Assembly (NCBI RefSeq): GCF_002115755.1
Contig: NZ_JFKA01000006.1
Location: forward strand, 164,796 to 228,795
From: Thalassospira mesophila
GTDB taxonomy: Bacteria > Pseudomonadota > Alphaproteobacteria > Rhodospirillales > Thalassospiraceae
Direction of reading: 5' to 3'
Length of the DNA stretch: 64,000 bases
Both the position numbers and the translations under genes were made by a program. Shown piece by piece: positions 27,513 through 37,376 of this stretch. Numbering within the stretch: the stretch's first letter is position 1; every line of letters begins with the position of its first letter. The notes beneath the pieces were generated by a model that was not told the origin of the DNA, made no database searches, and was given only the letters and a program-made list of their open reading frames with translations.

Positions 27513-29063
27513 TTAGCGGGCGCGCGCACTTTCGGCTTCGATATCCTTGACCTTGCGAATTTCGCCACGGTCGATTTTTTGCCAATACTGGTTTGCCTCG
27601 CGTTTTACGACCGGCATCAGAAAATAAAGGCCGATCACGTTAGGCAGGGCCATGGCAAAGATCATGGCGTCGGAAAAGTCGATCACCGGGCCCAAATTCA
27701 TGCTGGCACCAAGAATGACGCACAGGCAGAAAAACCCCTTGAAGATCATTTCCTTGCCTTTGCCTTCACCCACCAGATAGGTCCAGGCCTTTAACCCGTA
27801 ATAGGACCATGACAGCATGGTGGAAAAGGCAAACAAAACCACCGCAACGGCCAGAACCAGCGGAAACCATGTGAAGGCCGTGGCATAGGCCGCCGATGTC
27901 AGTTCAACGCCGGTCAAATCGGTTTGCAACTGCCCGGAAATGGTAATGACCACAGCGGTCATGGTGCAAATTACCACCGTATCAATAAACGGTTCCAGCA
28001 GGGCAACATAGCCTTCGGTAATGGGTTCCTTGGTCCGCACGGCAGAGTGGGCAATGGCGGCCGAGCCAATACCCGCTTCGTTGGAAAATGCCGCCCGTTT
28101 GAAGCCCTGGATCAATGCGCCAACAGTGCCGCCAGCCACACCGGCACCGGTAAAAGCACCGTCAAAAATGCGGTAAAAGGCGTCGCCGACATGTTCGATA
28201 TTCATGCCGATAATGATCAACCCTGACACCATATAAATCACCGCCATAAAGGGCACGATTTTTTCGGTGACCTTGGCAATGGATTTGATGCCACCAATAA
28301 TCACCATCCCCACAATCGCCGCCATGATCAGCCCGAACAGCCAGCCGCTATTGGCGATGAAACTTTGTTCGCCGCCGGTAACATTTACAATTTGCTGAAA
28401 CGCCTGGTTGGCCTGAAACATGTTGCCGCCGCCAACCGCCCCGCCAATACAGCAAATGGAAAATACAATTGCCAATATCCGGCCCAGACCGGGTTTACCC
28501 TGTTCGGACAGGCCTTTGGTCAAATAATACATCGGCCCGCCCGAAACGCGACCATCGGGATATTCATTGCGATATTTAACGCCCAATGTGCATTCGGTGA
28601 ATTTTGAGGCCATGCCCAAAAGCCCGGCCAAAATCATCCAGAATGTGGCGCCCGGCCCGCCAATGGAAATGGCAACGGCAACCCCGGCAATATTGCCAAG
28701 GCCGACAGTGCCCGAAAGGGCGGTGGTCAATGCCTGAAAATGCGAAACTTCGCCCGCATCATCGGGGTTGGAATAATCGCCTTTGACCAGCGCAATGGCG
28801 TGGCCAAACATCCGAAACTGCACAAAACCGAAATACAGGGTGAAAATGGTGGCCGCCAGCACCAGCCAGCCGACAATAAGAGGAAATTCGATGTCGCCGA
28901 TGGAGACGGAATAAAAAATCGCCCCGGCGATCACGTTCGAGATCGGGGCGATTGTTTCGTTGATGGCCTTGTCCATGCCGCTTTCCTGCGCCTGGGCCAG
29001 TTGGGCGTAGAATAAAATGGCGACACCGGCCACGGAGGCAGGAATCCATTTGGACGAAAACAT
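27513..29063 (-). CDS. Sodium:alanine/amino-acid symporter (AGCS family)
   Basis: A 516-residue inner-membrane transporter with about 11 hydrophobic segments and the AGCS pattern [20 protein letters not shown] (residues about 115-134), GGPMYY and [16 protein letters not shown]. It imports alanine, glycine or a similar small amino acid with sodium. A CAGGAG site precedes the ATG. It probably shares a transcript with the stress-protein gene upstream on the same strand, 60 bases away. Confidence 0.92.
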   Translation of the reverse strand: MFSSKWIPASVAGVAILFYAQLAQAQESGMDKAINETIAPISNVIAGAIFYSVSIGDIEFPLIVGWLVLAATIFTLYFGFVQFRMFGHAIALVKGDYSNPDDAGEVSHFQALTTALSGTVGLGNIAGVAVAISIGGPGATFWMILAGLLGMASKFTECTLGVKYRNEYPDGRVSGGPMYYLTKGLSEQGKPGLGRILAIVFSICCIGGAVGGGNMFQANQAFQQIVNVTGGEQSFIANSGWLFGLIMAAIVGMVIIGGIKSIAKVTEKIVPFMAVIYMVSGLIIIGMNIEHVGDAFYRIFDGAFTGAGVAGGTVGALIQGFKRAAFSNEAGIGSAAIAHSAVRTKEPITEGYVALLEPFIDTVVICTMTAVVITISGQLQTDLTGVELTSAAYATAFTWFPLVLAVAVVLFAFSTMLSWSYYGLKAWTYLVGEGKGKEMIFKGFFCLCVILGASMNLGPVIDFSDAMIFAMALPNVIGLYFLMPVVKREANQYWQKIDRGEIRKVKDIEAESARAR

Positions 29064-29123
29064 GAGGTGCTCCTGATTTTGTCTTTTTTGGTTACGCGTG
29101 TTCCTGTTCGCGGTGCCGTCGGC

Positions 29124-29558
29124 TTATGGGACAACCGTTACCGGCAAAGGGGCGGCCTGCACCAGTGTCAGGGCCAGACTGCCAAGCAACCGTGCGCCAA
29201 GCGCCGATCCGCCCTTGCGGCCAATGATGATCTGGGTGGCTTGTTGTTCCTTGGCAATTTTGCACATCAGTTCGCCCGAATGCCCGTAGCGGACTTCATA
29301 GGTGACCTTGATGTTTTTGTTTTTCAGAATTTCCAGGGCGGGGTTGAGTGTGCTTTCGGCGCGCACCAGTTCCTCGCTGCGGCGCTGGTGGCGTTCTTCA
29401 AGTTCCTGAGCGGATAAAAAGCTGTAGGGGGACCATTCCAGAATATAGGCAATGTGAATGGGGCAACCTTCGGCTTCGGCGCGGATGCCGGCAAATTTTA
29501 CGGCCCGGTGGGCCGCGTCGGTGCCGTCAAACCCGACAAGAATGGGATGCTCGGACAT
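29124..29558 (-). CDS. Universal stress protein (UspA family)
   Basis: A 144-residue single-domain Usp. The N-terminus ILVGFDGTDAA gives the conserved Asp, and the C-terminus has the ATP-binding G-x2-G-x9-G loop region (GRKGGSALGARLLGS). It is cytoplasmic. Usp genes often accompany transporters as regulatory partners, and here it lies immediately upstream of the AGCS symporter gene. Confidence 0.9.
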   Translation of the reverse strand: MSEHPILVGFDGTDAAHRAVKFAGIRAEAEGCPIHIAYILEWSPYSFLSAQELEERHQRRSEELVRAESTLNPALEILKNKNIKVTYEVRYGHSGELMCKIAKEQQATQIIIGRKGGSALGARLLGSLALTLVQAAPLPVTVVP

Positions 29559-30295
29559 GGTGAATGCTCCGTAAAAAAGGGACGGGATGAAATGTCATTG
29601 TGTGCGTAATACTCCCTGCATGTTTGGTGACGGCGATATTCCCCGGCCAACGGTGTGGCGGCAAAACGGGCCGTTTTTCCCGTGACAAAACAAGTGTGGG
29701 AGCGGGGAGGTGCGGTGCGTGGAAACATGGACTGAACCCCGGTCGTGCTGTCGCGGTATGGCAGGTGTTTTGCTGCTTTTGATTTGGCCAGAAGGACGGA
29801 AGACCGGGTGGCGGATGTGGTTTTGCCCGAACGTCTAACCCCCTGGAATTGGGGATGAACGCTGCTGGTTGTAAGATGTTCCCGAAAAACTATCTGTGAT
29901 TTTAAATAAAATTGGTTGTGGTTTGCGATTATCGCGGTATCCGGACTGTGAAATGGCGGGATGCCTTATTTTTCAGGATCATTCGGGTGGTGCATTTTTA
30001 ATCTTGACCAAATGATCAGGATTGGTCATCCTGCTTAGGTCAGAGAGAGGCTTCTGACCGCGTATGCAAGTTTTAATGACAAAAACGCGGCAGAATAAAA
30101 TGGGATCGACAACCCGCCGCACGCCATTGCATCGGGTTTGTTGAAAAACGCCAGGAATACATTTGTCGGATATGTCAGCGGTGGCAGGCTTTGCTGTGTC
30201 ATGAACGCCCGTGATGTATCTGTGCTGTGTATTTCAATGCGAACATGTCTTTCGCTGACGCAGGAGAGGACGCCTTTAGCGCAGGGAGACATGGA
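29559..30295. other. Long intergenic region before preT
   Basis: This 737-base stretch has no supported gene; the longer minus-strand frame at 30035-30673 is antisense to preT. It contains a RutR-like operator at 30004-30019 and should carry the preTA promoter. Confidence 0.5.
30004..30019. promoter_or_regulatory. RutR-type operator upstream of preT
   Basis: TTGACCAAATGATCAG matches the E. coli RutR consensus TTGACCA-NN-TGGTCAA at 12 of 14 fixed positions. A related site lies upstream of the RutR-like gene at 37408. Confidence 0.55.
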
Positions 30296-31642
30296 ATGAC
30301 GACCCAGCAGGCAAAGCCCGCTTTGCAAACCGGCCAGATGTCGGCGGTTGCCATCGACGATAATTTTAACGATCTGCATCCAGCCTTTTCGACCTTGCAG
30401 GCGATGGCCGAAAGCAACCGCTGCCTTTATTGTTATGACGCACCCTGTGTTACGGCGTGCCCGACATCGATTGATATTCCCAGCTTTATCCGTAAAATCA
30501 GCACCCAAAACCCCGATGGGGCGGCGAAAACCATTTTGTCGGCCAACATCATGGGGGGCACCTGCGCGCGCGCCTGCCCGACAGAAGTTTTGTGCGAACA
30601 GGCCTGCGTGCGCAATGTGGCCGAGGACGAAGCCGTTGAAATTGGCAGTTTGCAGCGCTATGCCGTTGACCATTTAATGGCACGCAATTTACCCCATCCG
30701 TTTAAACGCGCCGCCGTGACAGGCAAGAAAATTGCTGTTGTGGGCGCGGGCCCTGCCGGTTTGTCCTGCGCGCACCGGGCGGCAATGTTGGGCCATGATG
30801 TGACGGTGTTTGAAGCCAAGGCAAAGCCGGGCGGGCTAAATGAATATGGCCTTGCGGCCTATAAAATGACCAACGATTTTGCCCAGCGCGAAGTTGAGTT
30901 TTTGCTGGGCATTGGCGGCATTGAAATTGAATATGGCAAGGTGCTGGGCCGTGATGTGACGCTAGGCGCGCTGCGCGACCAGTTCGATGCCGTGTTTGTC
31001 GGCGTTGGCCTTGGGGCCACTAATAATCTGGGTTTGCCGGGCGAAGAAGCCGGGGGTGTGGATGATGCTATTGGCTTTATCGAAAACCTGCGTCAATCGG
31101 TGGATAAATCCGCCATGCCGGTCGGCAAATCGGTTGTGGTGATTGGTGGCGGCAATACCGCGATTGATGCCGCCGTGCAGGCCAAGCGCCTGGGGGCGGA
31201 AGATGTAACGCTGGTTTATCGCCGTGGTCCGCAAAATATGTCGGCCACCGAATTTGAACAGGAACTGGCCAAAATCAACGGTGTTATCGTGCGCTATTGG
31301 GCCAAACCGGTGGCGATTAAGGCTAATGGTCGCCTGATGGGCATGGTGTTTGAAAAAACTGCCCTTGATGCCAGTGGCAAGCTGGTTGGCACCGGTGAAA
31401 CCTTCGAGATCAAGACCGATCAGGTTTTAAAAGCCATTGGGCAAAAAATTAAAACCGATGACCTTGCGGGTATGGAAATTACCGGCGGCAAGATTGTGGT
31501 CGATGACAAATATCAAACAACGGCAGCGGGTATTTTTGCCGGGGGCGACTGCATCAAAAGCGGCGAGGATTTAACCGTTCAATCGGTTGAAGATGGCAAA
31601 TGTGCCGCCATCGCCATTGATGCCTTTTTAAAAACCGCCTGA
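30296..31642 (+). CDS. preT: Dihydropyrimidine dehydrogenase, NADH-dependent subunit PreT
   Basis: A 448-residue flavoprotein that passes electrons from NAD(P)H to PreA for reduction of uracil and thymine to 5,6-dihydro forms. Two Fe-S cysteine sets are visible: Cys43/46/51/55 (CLYCYDAPC..C) and Cys90/94/100/104 (GGTCARACP..C..C). FAD (VGAGPAGLSCAHRA) and NAD (IGGGNTAIDAAVQAKRLG) loops follow. ATG 30296 has an AGGGAGA site; the longer in-frame starts at 30227 and 30245 add residues unlike the family. It is 25 bases from preA. Confidence 0.92.
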   Translation: MTTQQAKPALQTGQMSAVAIDDNFNDLHPAFSTLQAMAESNRCLYCYDAPCVTACPTSIDIPSFIRKISTQNPDGAAKTILSANIMGGTCARACPTEVLCEQACVRNVAEDEAVEIGSLQRYAVDHLMARNLPHPFKRAAVTGKKIAVVGAGPAGLSCAHRAAMLGHDVTVFEAKAKPGGLNEYGLAAYKMTNDFAQREVEFLLGIGGIEIEYGKVLGRDVTLGALRDQFDAVFVGVGLGATNNLGLPGEEAGGVDDAIGFIENLRQSVDKSAMPVGKSVVVIGGGNTAIDAAVQAKRLGAEDVTLVYRRGPQNMSATEFEQELAKINGVIVRYWAKPVAIKANGRLMGMVFEKTALDASGKLVGTGETFEIKTDQVLKAIGQKIKTDDLAGMEITGGKIVVDDKYQTTAAGIFAGGDCIKSGEDLTVQSVEDGKCAAIAIDAFLKTA

Positions 31643-31667
31643 GCATTGCCCGCCAAGGAGAGAGAAC

Positions 31668-32945
31668 ATGGCTGATTTAAGCTGCAAAATTGCCGGGATT
31701 GAGAGTTTGAACCCGTTCTGGCTGGCATCTGCCCCGCCGACCGATAAAAAATACAACGTGGTGCGGGCCTTTCAGGCCGGTTGGGCCGGTGTGGTGTGGA
31801 AAACGCTGGGCATTGATCCGCCGGTAATCAATGTGTCATCGCGCTATGGGGCGCATCACGATCAAAACCGCCGCCTGTTGGGCATTAATAATATCGAACT
31901 AATTTCCGACCGGCCTTTGGCGGTAAATTTGCAGGAAATTCGCGAATGCCGGGCAGAATGGCCCGATCATGTCATTATCGGATCAATGATGGCACCGATT
32001 GAAGAACGGGTGTGGAAAGACCTGGCCCAGCAAATTGCCGAAAGCGGGGTTCATGGTATCGAGCTTAACCTCGGCTGCCCGCATGGCATGTGCGAACGCG
32101 GCATGGGCTCGGCCATTGGTCAGGTGCCTGAACTGGTGGAACAAGTCACCCGCTGGGTCAAGGAAGCGGTCGATATTCCGGTTTTCACCAAATTAACGCC
32201 GAATATTACCAATATCCTGTGGTCTGCCGAAGCTGCGCTCAAGGGCGGGGCGGATGCGGTATCGCTTATTAATACTGTTAACTCTATCGTCTCGGTCGAT
32301 CTGGACCAAATGGTGCCCGAACCGATGGTGGATGGCAAAGGAACCCACGGGGGCTATTGCGGGTCGGCGGTAAAGCCGATTGCGTTGAATATGGTTGCTG
32401 AAATTGCCCGCACGCCGGAAACACAGGCGCTGGAAATTTCGGGTATTGGTGGCATTACCACCTGGAAGGATGCCGCTGAATTTATGGCGCTGGGTGCCAA
32501 CGCAGTACAGGTGTGTACGGCAGCGATGATTTACGGTTTCCGCGTGGTTGATGACCTGATTGATGGCATGTCGCAATGGATGGATGACCAAGGCTATGCC
32601 AGTGTTGAACAATTCACCCGCAAGGCCGTGCCCCAGGTGGCCGACTGGAACGAATTGAACATGAATTTCGACACCAAGGCCGTGATTGACCCCGACAAAT
32701 GCATTGAATGTGGCCGTTGCCATATTGCGTGCGAAGATACCTCGCATCAGGCAATTGCGATGAATGCCAAGCCCGAAGGCGGCAAGGAATTTGTTGTGAT
32801 CGATGAGGAATGTGTGGGCTGCAACCTGTGCTACCACATTTGCCCGGTGCCTGATTGTATTACGATGGAGCCGGTTAAAACCGACAAACCCTATATGAGC
32901 TGGCCGCAACATCCGCTGAACCCGATGCGCGACGCTGCCGAGTAA
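31668..32945 (+). CDS. preA: Dihydropyrimidine dehydrogenase catalytic subunit PreA
   Basis: A 425-residue FMN TIM-barrel (dihydroorotate-dehydrogenase-like) that reduces uracil/thymine, fused to a C-terminal two-[4Fe-4S] ferredoxin domain (CIECGRCHIAC and CVGCNLCYHIC). The probable active-site base is Cys137 in NLGCPHG, the place of Cys671 in mammalian DPD. TNT-type substrate residues appear as INTVNS. It forms the PreTA complex with the gene just upstream and gives the first step of reductive pyrimidine breakdown. Confidence 0.94.
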   Translation: MADLSCKIAGIESLNPFWLASAPPTDKKYNVVRAFQAGWAGVVWKTLGIDPPVINVSSRYGAHHDQNRRLLGINNIELISDRPLAVNLQEIRECRAEWPDHVIIGSMMAPIEERVWKDLAQQIAESGVHGIELNLGCPHGMCERGMGSAIGQVPELVEQVTRWVKEAVDIPVFTKLTPNITNILWSAEAALKGGADAVSLINTVNSIVSVDLDQMVPEPMVDGKGTHGGYCGSAVKPIALNMVAEIARTPETQALEISGIGGITTWKDAAEFMALGANAVQVCTAAMIYGFRVVDDLIDGMSQWMDDQGYASVEQFTRKAVPQVADWNELNMNFDTKAVIDPDKCIECGRCHIACEDTSHQAIAMNAKPEGGKEFVVIDEECVGCNLCYHICPVPDCITMEPVKTDKPYMSWPQHPLNPMRDAAE

Positions 32946-33003
32946 CCGCAGCAGGCTGACACCACCGTATTTATATGCCCCACATATGAAAGGAAATTCT
33001 GCA

Positions 33004-34281
33004 ATGACTGCTGCGTCAACTGCCCGCAACCTGACGATCAATGGCGACCGGCTTTGGGATAGCCTGATGGAAATGGCCAAAATCGGCAAGACGCCCAAGG
33101 ATGGCGTCTGTCGTCTGGCCCTGACCGATCTGGACCGCGAAAGCCGCGATTTGTTTATCAAATGGTGCAAGGACGAAGGCTGTTCGATCCGGATTGATAA
33201 AATGGGCAATATTTTTGCCCGCCGGGAAGGCAAAAATCCTGACCTGCCGCCGATTGTCGCCGGAAGCCACCTTGATAGCCAGCCGACCGGCGGCAAATAT
33301 GACGGCGTTTATGGTGTGTTAAGCGGGTTGGAAGTGATCCGTGCGCTTAACGATGCCAAATACGAAACCGAAGCCCCGGTAGAAATCGCCTGCTGGACCA
33401 ACGAAGAAGGCTCGCGCTTTGCCCCGGCAATGGTGGCATCGGGTGTGTTTGCCAAGGTGTTTGACCTCGATTACGGTCATTCCCGCGCTGATGTTGATGG
33501 CAAAACCATGGGCGAGGAACTTAAACGCATCGGCTATATGGGCGAAGACGACGCCACGATTGATGCCCACCCGATGGGGGCCTATTTTGAAGCCCATATC
33601 GAACAGGGGCCGATCCTGGAAGATGAAGGCATGGATATTGGCATTGTGACCGATGCCCAAGGCCAGCGCTGGTATGAAATCACCCTGACCGGGGTGGAAG
33701 CCCATGCCGGACCCACCCCGATGACCTCGCGCAAGGATGCGCTTTTGGGCGCGGCACGCATCATTGAACTGGTCAATAAAATTGGCCTCGATCGCGGGCC
33801 GCTGGCCTGTGCCACGGTCGGCATGATGCAAATCCACCCCAATTCGCGCAATGTTATCCCCGGTCGGGTGTTCCTGACGGTCGATTTTCGCCACCCGGAT
33901 GACGCGGTTCTCGCCGATATGGATGCTGCGCTCCGCAAAGGGGTGGAAGACATAAAATCCGGCATCGGCCTTGACTGCGCGTTCGAGCAGATCTTCTATT
34001 ATGCCCCGGTGCCGTTCGACACATCCTGTGTCGATGCCGTGCGCAAGGGCGCGGAACGCGGTGGTTATAAGGCCCGCGAAATCGTATCGGGTGCTGGGCA
34101 CGATGCCTGCTATCTCGCCCATGTCACCCCAACCGCAATGATCTTTATCCCCTGTGTCGATGGTATTTCCCATAATGAGATCGAGGAAGTTCATAAACAC
34201 TGGTCAGATGCCGGTGGGCAGGTGCTGCTCGATGCGGTTCTGGCAAAGGCAGATGAAAAACAGGCGGCAACGGCTTCGTGA
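33004..34281 (+). CDS. M20-family N-carbamoyl-amino-acid / beta-ureidopropionate hydrolase
   Basis: A 425-residue zinc amidohydrolase of the allantoate amidohydrolase/N-carbamoyl-L-amino-acid hydrolase group. Metal ligands are in GSHLDSQPTGGKYDG (His, Asp), TNEEGSRF (Glu), AHIEQGP (His) and the C-terminal DGISHNE (His). In this operon it would hydrolyse N-carbamoyl-beta-alanine to beta-alanine, CO2 and ammonia. ATG 33004 follows an AAAGGA site; the in-frame start at 32986 has none. A nitrilase-type enzyme downstream is a second candidate for the same step. Confidence 0.88.
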   Translation: MTAASTARNLTINGDRLWDSLMEMAKIGKTPKDGVCRLALTDLDRESRDLFIKWCKDEGCSIRIDKMGNIFARREGKNPDLPPIVAGSHLDSQPTGGKYDGVYGVLSGLEVIRALNDAKYETEAPVEIACWTNEEGSRFAPAMVASGVFAKVFDLDYGHSRADVDGKTMGEELKRIGYMGEDDATIDAHPMGAYFEAHIEQGPILEDEGMDIGIVTDAQGQRWYEITLTGVEAHAGPTPMTSRKDALLGAARIIELVNKIGLDRGPLACATVGMMQIHPNSRNVIPGRVFLTVDFRHPDDAVLADMDAALRKGVEDIKSGIGLDCAFEQIFYYAPVPFDTSCVDAVRKGAERGGYKAREIVSGAGHDACYLAHVTPTAMIFIPCVDGISHNEIEEVHKHWSDAGGQVLLDAVLAKADEKQAATAS

Positions 34282-34331
34282 ACAGTTTGCTCGAAGGGAA
34301 ACCTTCGCAATCACATAACACCCCTCCCTTG

Positions 34332-34361
34332 CGGGCCGCCTTTACCGGTGGCCCGTTTTTT
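34332..34361 (+). terminator. Terminator after the preTA-hydrolase operon
   Basis: A nine-pair stem (CGGGCCGCC / GGTGGCCCG, with one G-T pair) followed by six T residues. Confidence 0.85.
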
Positions 34362-34375
34362 GTTGCGCGTAAGTT

Positions 34376-35320
34376 TCAGTTTTGTGGTGGGGCAGGCAGG
34401 TGGGTTTCGGTCATTTTGGTCAGGCGCCCGGTTTCGTCAAGATGATGGATGAAAGTATCAAGCTTAGGCACCATTTTCATACATGGCGATTTGCGCGAGA
34501 ACATAAACATGACAGGGTTCGCCACCAGCGGGCGTTCCACCATATGAATTTCGCGGCTGATATGGTCATTGGCAATATTTGCCAACCCGTCATAGCGGCC
34601 CAGCATCACGTAATCAACGCGGTGGCTGGTCAGTAAATCCATGATGCGATTGCCGGTGGGCGAAAAAATAATATCCAGATAATCAGCCGCATAATGATCC
34701 AGAAAATCGCCATAGCTGCCGCCCTGGGGCCGCGCACCGCGATGATTGATCAGGTCGCGGGTTTCGTTAACGACAAATGTATGGTCGGCATTTTGAAACA
34801 CCATGATGTCGTCGGATGCGAAGGGCAGGGAATACAAAAATTCCTTGTCGCGTTCTTCGGTAAAATAGGCACCGGCCATAGCATCAATCTCGCCATTGGC
34901 TAGCATTAACATCGCCCGGGTCCAGGGGATGTCGAGGTTCACCTCCAGTTCGATCCGGTTTTGGCGCGCAAATTCCTGCAAAATATCAATGGCAACACCG
35001 CGTGCGACATTCTGACCATCAAGATATGTCACAGGTTCCCATCCCCATGCCCCGCTGACGCGAAGTGTTGTACACTTTGTTGCGTTTGGGCCCTGTATGG
35101 CATCGGCAATGGCGGACCGTGCGGGCGGTAAAGGCGGGTTGTGCTGGTTTTTGTTGCCAAAGGGCATGGTGGTAATTTGTGGGTTGGAAGACGGATCTTG
35201 CGGGCTTGAAACGTGCCCGTTAACGGGCAACAAAACGTCTGCACCCGCAACATCCCTTGCGGGGCTAGTTAGCAGGATTGCTGAAAACAACGCTAACGAG
35301 AACTTGCATCTGTATTCCAT
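34376..35320 (-). CDS. Extracellular solute-binding protein (family 3)
   Basis: A 314-residue periplasmic protein with a signal peptide (FSLALFSAILLTSPA). It contains the bacterial SBP-3 fold: WGWEPVTYLDGQ, ARGVAIDILQEFARQN, LANGEIDAMAGAYFTEERDKE. Members bind amino acids or act as sensors. No ABC permease or ATPase is adjacent, so it may be an orphan receptor. The start is ATG 35320; the upstream in-frame codon at 35344 is a TTG. It breaks into the pyrimidine locus on the opposite strand, so a link to that pathway is uncertain. Confidence 0.8.
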   Translation of the reverse strand: MEYRCKFSLALFSAILLTSPARDVAGADVLLPVNGHVSSPQDPSSNPQITTMPFGNKNQHNPPLPPARSAIADAIQGPNATKCTTLRVSGAWGWEPVTYLDGQNVARGVAIDILQEFARQNRIELEVNLDIPWTRAMLMLANGEIDAMAGAYFTEERDKEFLYSLPFASDDIMVFQNADHTFVVNETRDLINHRGARPQGGSYGDFLDHYAADYLDIIFSPTGNRIMDLLTSHRVDYVMLGRYDGLANIANDHISREIHMVERPLVANPVMFMFSRKSPCMKMVPKLDTFIHHLDETGRLTKMTETHLPAPPQN

Positions 35321-35766
35321 ACAACCGTCGCCTATACAGTCCAATCATCTTTGTTAAATTGGCACGTTTAGGGGTTGTACAACTATGCAAAAGAATGGGA
35401 ATTGCAGGGAGCGATGTCGATTTTGAAAATAAATTTCCCTCGGGCTAGCTATACACACGGCCCGCGTTTTTTACGGTGGCATAAGGTCGTGTATTAATGG
35501 TTGTTCCGCACAGACTTTGCCCTGCCGCGATTATGGTATCTTCCAATTATATTGGAATGTTTAGCGTCCAATAGAAGTGCTTTTTATTGCTGTTAACCCG
35601 TTTCTGATTTTAAAATCCGTGATGGATTCCACACCATTTAAGGTTCGGCAAGTGTCTGTTCACGCGCAAATTTTCTGGCAAGGCTCCTTATCGATCTGGC
35701 GTTGATTCCGAGTTGTCCGAATATGTTCCTCTTGAGATTGTACATACAAAGGTGCATACTAACGTC
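35321..35766. other. Intergenic region with a perfect inverted repeat
   Basis: There is no supported gene in this 446-base, AT-richer stretch. It contains the inverted repeat TTCCAAT/ATTGGAA at 35541-35557, which may be an operator or a small hairpin. Confidence 0.4.
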
Positions 35767-36078
35767 ATGAAGGTTGCGGGTTTTGAATGGGATCAGGGGA
35801 ACTGGCCAAAGTGCGGCAAGCATGGCGTATCCCAGAACGAAATAGAGCATGTGCTTAAAACAATGACCTTTCGGATACCTGATCCTCACCGTGATGAACC
35901 CCGCTATCGAACAGCTGGCGAAAACGGCGGGGGGCGTCATGTTTTCATTGTTTACATGCATCGCGCCAGAGAAGACGACATGTATTTACGGCCAATAAGT
36001 GCTCGTTATATGCATGACAAAGAGGTGGAAGAATATGAACACGTCAAAACAGCAATGGCCAAGTCTACCAACAGATGA
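35767..36078 (+). CDS. brnT: BrnT-family toxin
   Basis: A 103-residue RelE-fold mRNA interferase toxin. BrnT features are the opening GFEWDQGN, a central HGVSQNEIEHVL helix and the C-terminal RPISARYMHDKEVEEYE segment with the Arg/Tyr catalytic positions. It overlaps the antitoxin start by 44 bases, as expected for a toxin-first BrnTA operon. The start is ATG 35767. Its codon choice and AT content differ from neighbouring catabolic genes, consistent with acquisition. Confidence 0.85.
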   Translation: MKVAGFEWDQGNWPKCGKHGVSQNEIEHVLKTMTFRIPDPHRDEPRYRTAGENGGGRHVFIVYMHRAREDDMYLRPISARYMHDKEVEEYEHVKTAMAKSTNR

Positions 36079-36304
36079 AGCGGCTGAGCGGTTTGTAGAA
36101 GAGGCAGATCTTTCCAGCTTTGACTGGGGTGCTGCTGAAGCTGTGAGCTATGAGTTCGAGGATAAATCTGCCCGTGTGACCATGCGCTTGCCAGAGAGCC
36201 AGTTAGAGCGCATCAAGGCTGAAGCCAGCAAGCGCGGAATAAAATATCAACGCTTCATGCGAGAACTTATGGAACGAGGACTGCAAACCCTCCATCCCCG
36301 GTGA
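36035..36304 (+). CDS. brnA: BrnA-type ribbon-helix-helix antitoxin
   Basis: An 89-residue antitoxin. The N-terminal acidic part (EAAERFVEEADLSSFDW) would bind BrnT; the C-terminal half (RVTMRLPESQLERIKAEASKRG) is a CopG/RHH DNA-binding fold used for autoregulation. The start is ATG 36035, inside the end of the toxin gene, after a GGTGGAAGA site. Confidence 0.85.
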   Translation: MNTSKQQWPSLPTDEAAERFVEEADLSSFDWGAAEAVSYEFEDKSARVTMRLPESQLERIKAEASKRGIKYQRFMRELMERGLQTLHPR

Positions 36305-36635
36305 GGAAATTGATCAGACAGCATTTGGCACCCAAGCCATCTTTGCCTTCACCTTCGTAATATTCCTCAATTTCAACTTCTTCGGCATTTTCAATACGAT
36401 GCGCGAATGCAAGCTCTTGCGCCACCTGTGCTTGTATCTTCGCCATGTGCAAGGATCAATCTTGCCGATTGGCTTCTGCGGACAGTTTTTCCAGTTCACC
36501 ACTCTCTGTAGCCATTTCGGTGTCTCGCGTCCCATCAAATAGTACGCCAGTAACAGGGCCTAAAATTGGAGTTGACCTAACCTGAAACTCTAATGATTTG
36601 TTGAAAACATCGTGATATTTATCGGTCCTTGTTGG
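36267..36635 (-). pseudogene. Possible decayed gene fragment(s)
   Basis: On the minus strand a frame with coding-like codon use runs without a stop for about 60 codons (36635 to a TGA at 36456). Ten bases later a second frame, MAKIQAQVAQELA.., runs 59 codons and overlaps the 3' end of brnA. Neither is recognised, and the upstream frame has an ATG only near its end (36515), as in a truncated gene. Chance open frames are the main alternative. Confidence 0.3.
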
Positions 36636-36734
36636 CTAGTCTCTCATTTTCAACCTCAAAAATATATTTAAATTATTAAATAACTTTGGTGCTATGGGTG
36701 AGTTGTTTTTGATTTAAATATCAATGCATATTTT
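36305..36734. other. AT-rich intergenic region with a possible gene remnant
   Basis: About 430 bases between the BrnTA pair and the TetR gene. The strand opposite brnA has short coding-like frames (see the pseudogene entry). The last 130 bases are very AT-rich and look non-coding. Confidence 0.45.
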
Positions 36735-37376
36735 TTAAATTAACCCCACTCCCCGCAAAATAATCCTAACCACATTCTCCTTCGCATCCGCAAATTGTGC
36801 ATCGCTCAACGGCTGGTTGTCGTTGAAAATTTCAATCTGGCTGGAAAAATCGGCATAGTGCTGGGTGGTGGCGAAGATCATGTACATCAGACTGTAGGGT
36901 TCGACATCGTCCATTTTACCTTCTGCGATCCAGCGGCGGATGATGCGCACGCGGCCATCGAGCCAGTCTTTGACCGTAGTCGAGATATAATCCGACGAGA
37001 ATTTGGCCCCACGGACAATTTCGTGGGCCCAGACGCGCGAGCCATAGGGGTTGCTGCGCGATAAATCCATTTTGGCTTCGATATAGCCGCGCAGGATTGT
37101 GGCGGGGTTGGCGGTGTTTTCAAATGTCATCGCAGCTTCGAGCCATTGCGAACAGACATTTTCTATGACACGGCGATACAGCGCCTCTTTGGTGGCAAAG
37201 TAATAATGCACATTGGCCTTGGGCACGTTGGCGACCTCGGCAATGCGCGCTGTGGTGGCCCCCTTGAAGCCGTAATCGGCAAAAACCCGCTCGGCGGCGG
37301 CGAGAATTTGTGCTTCGTTTTCTTGTCGGATCGCGGCTTTGTGGGTGCTGTTTGCCGGTCTGCCTGATGCGGTCAT
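36735..37376 (-). CDS. rutR: TetR-family regulator, RutR-like
   Basis: A 213-residue repressor with an N-terminal helix-turn-helix (TTARIAEVANVPKANVHYYF, about residues 41-60) and a C-terminal ligand domain that resembles E. coli RutR (ATTQHYADFSSQIE, ENVVRIIL). RutR senses uracil/thymine. The gene is divergent from the pyrimidine-pathway aminotransferase, and a RutR-type operator is present in the shared region, so it is the likely regulator of this locus. E. coli uses RutR for a different (Rut) pathway, which makes this combination notable. Confidence 0.82.
   Translation of the reverse strand: MTASGRPANSTHKAAIRQENEAQILAAAERVFADYGFKGATTARIAEVANVPKANVHYYFATKEALYRRVIENVCSQWLEAAMTFENTANPATILRGYIEAKMDLSRSNPYGSRVWAHEIVRGAKFSSDYISTTVKDWLDGRVRIIRRWIAEGKMDDVEPYSLMYMIFATTQHYADFSSQIEIFNDNQPLSDAQFADAKENVVRIILRGVGLI

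Noticed and set aside
30035..30673. A 212-codon minus-strand open frame over the preT start
   Set aside because: Most of it is antisense to the Fe-S domain of preT. The rest has no ribosome site or family resemblance.
32193..33296. A 367-codon open frame on the minus strand
   Set aside because: It is antisense to preA and the M20 hydrolase gene, both with clear family motifs. The long frame reflects codon bias.
33319..34200. A 293-codon minus-strand open frame
   Set aside because: It lies wholly antisense to the M20 hydrolase, with low-complexity His/Arg-rich translation and no recognisable motif.
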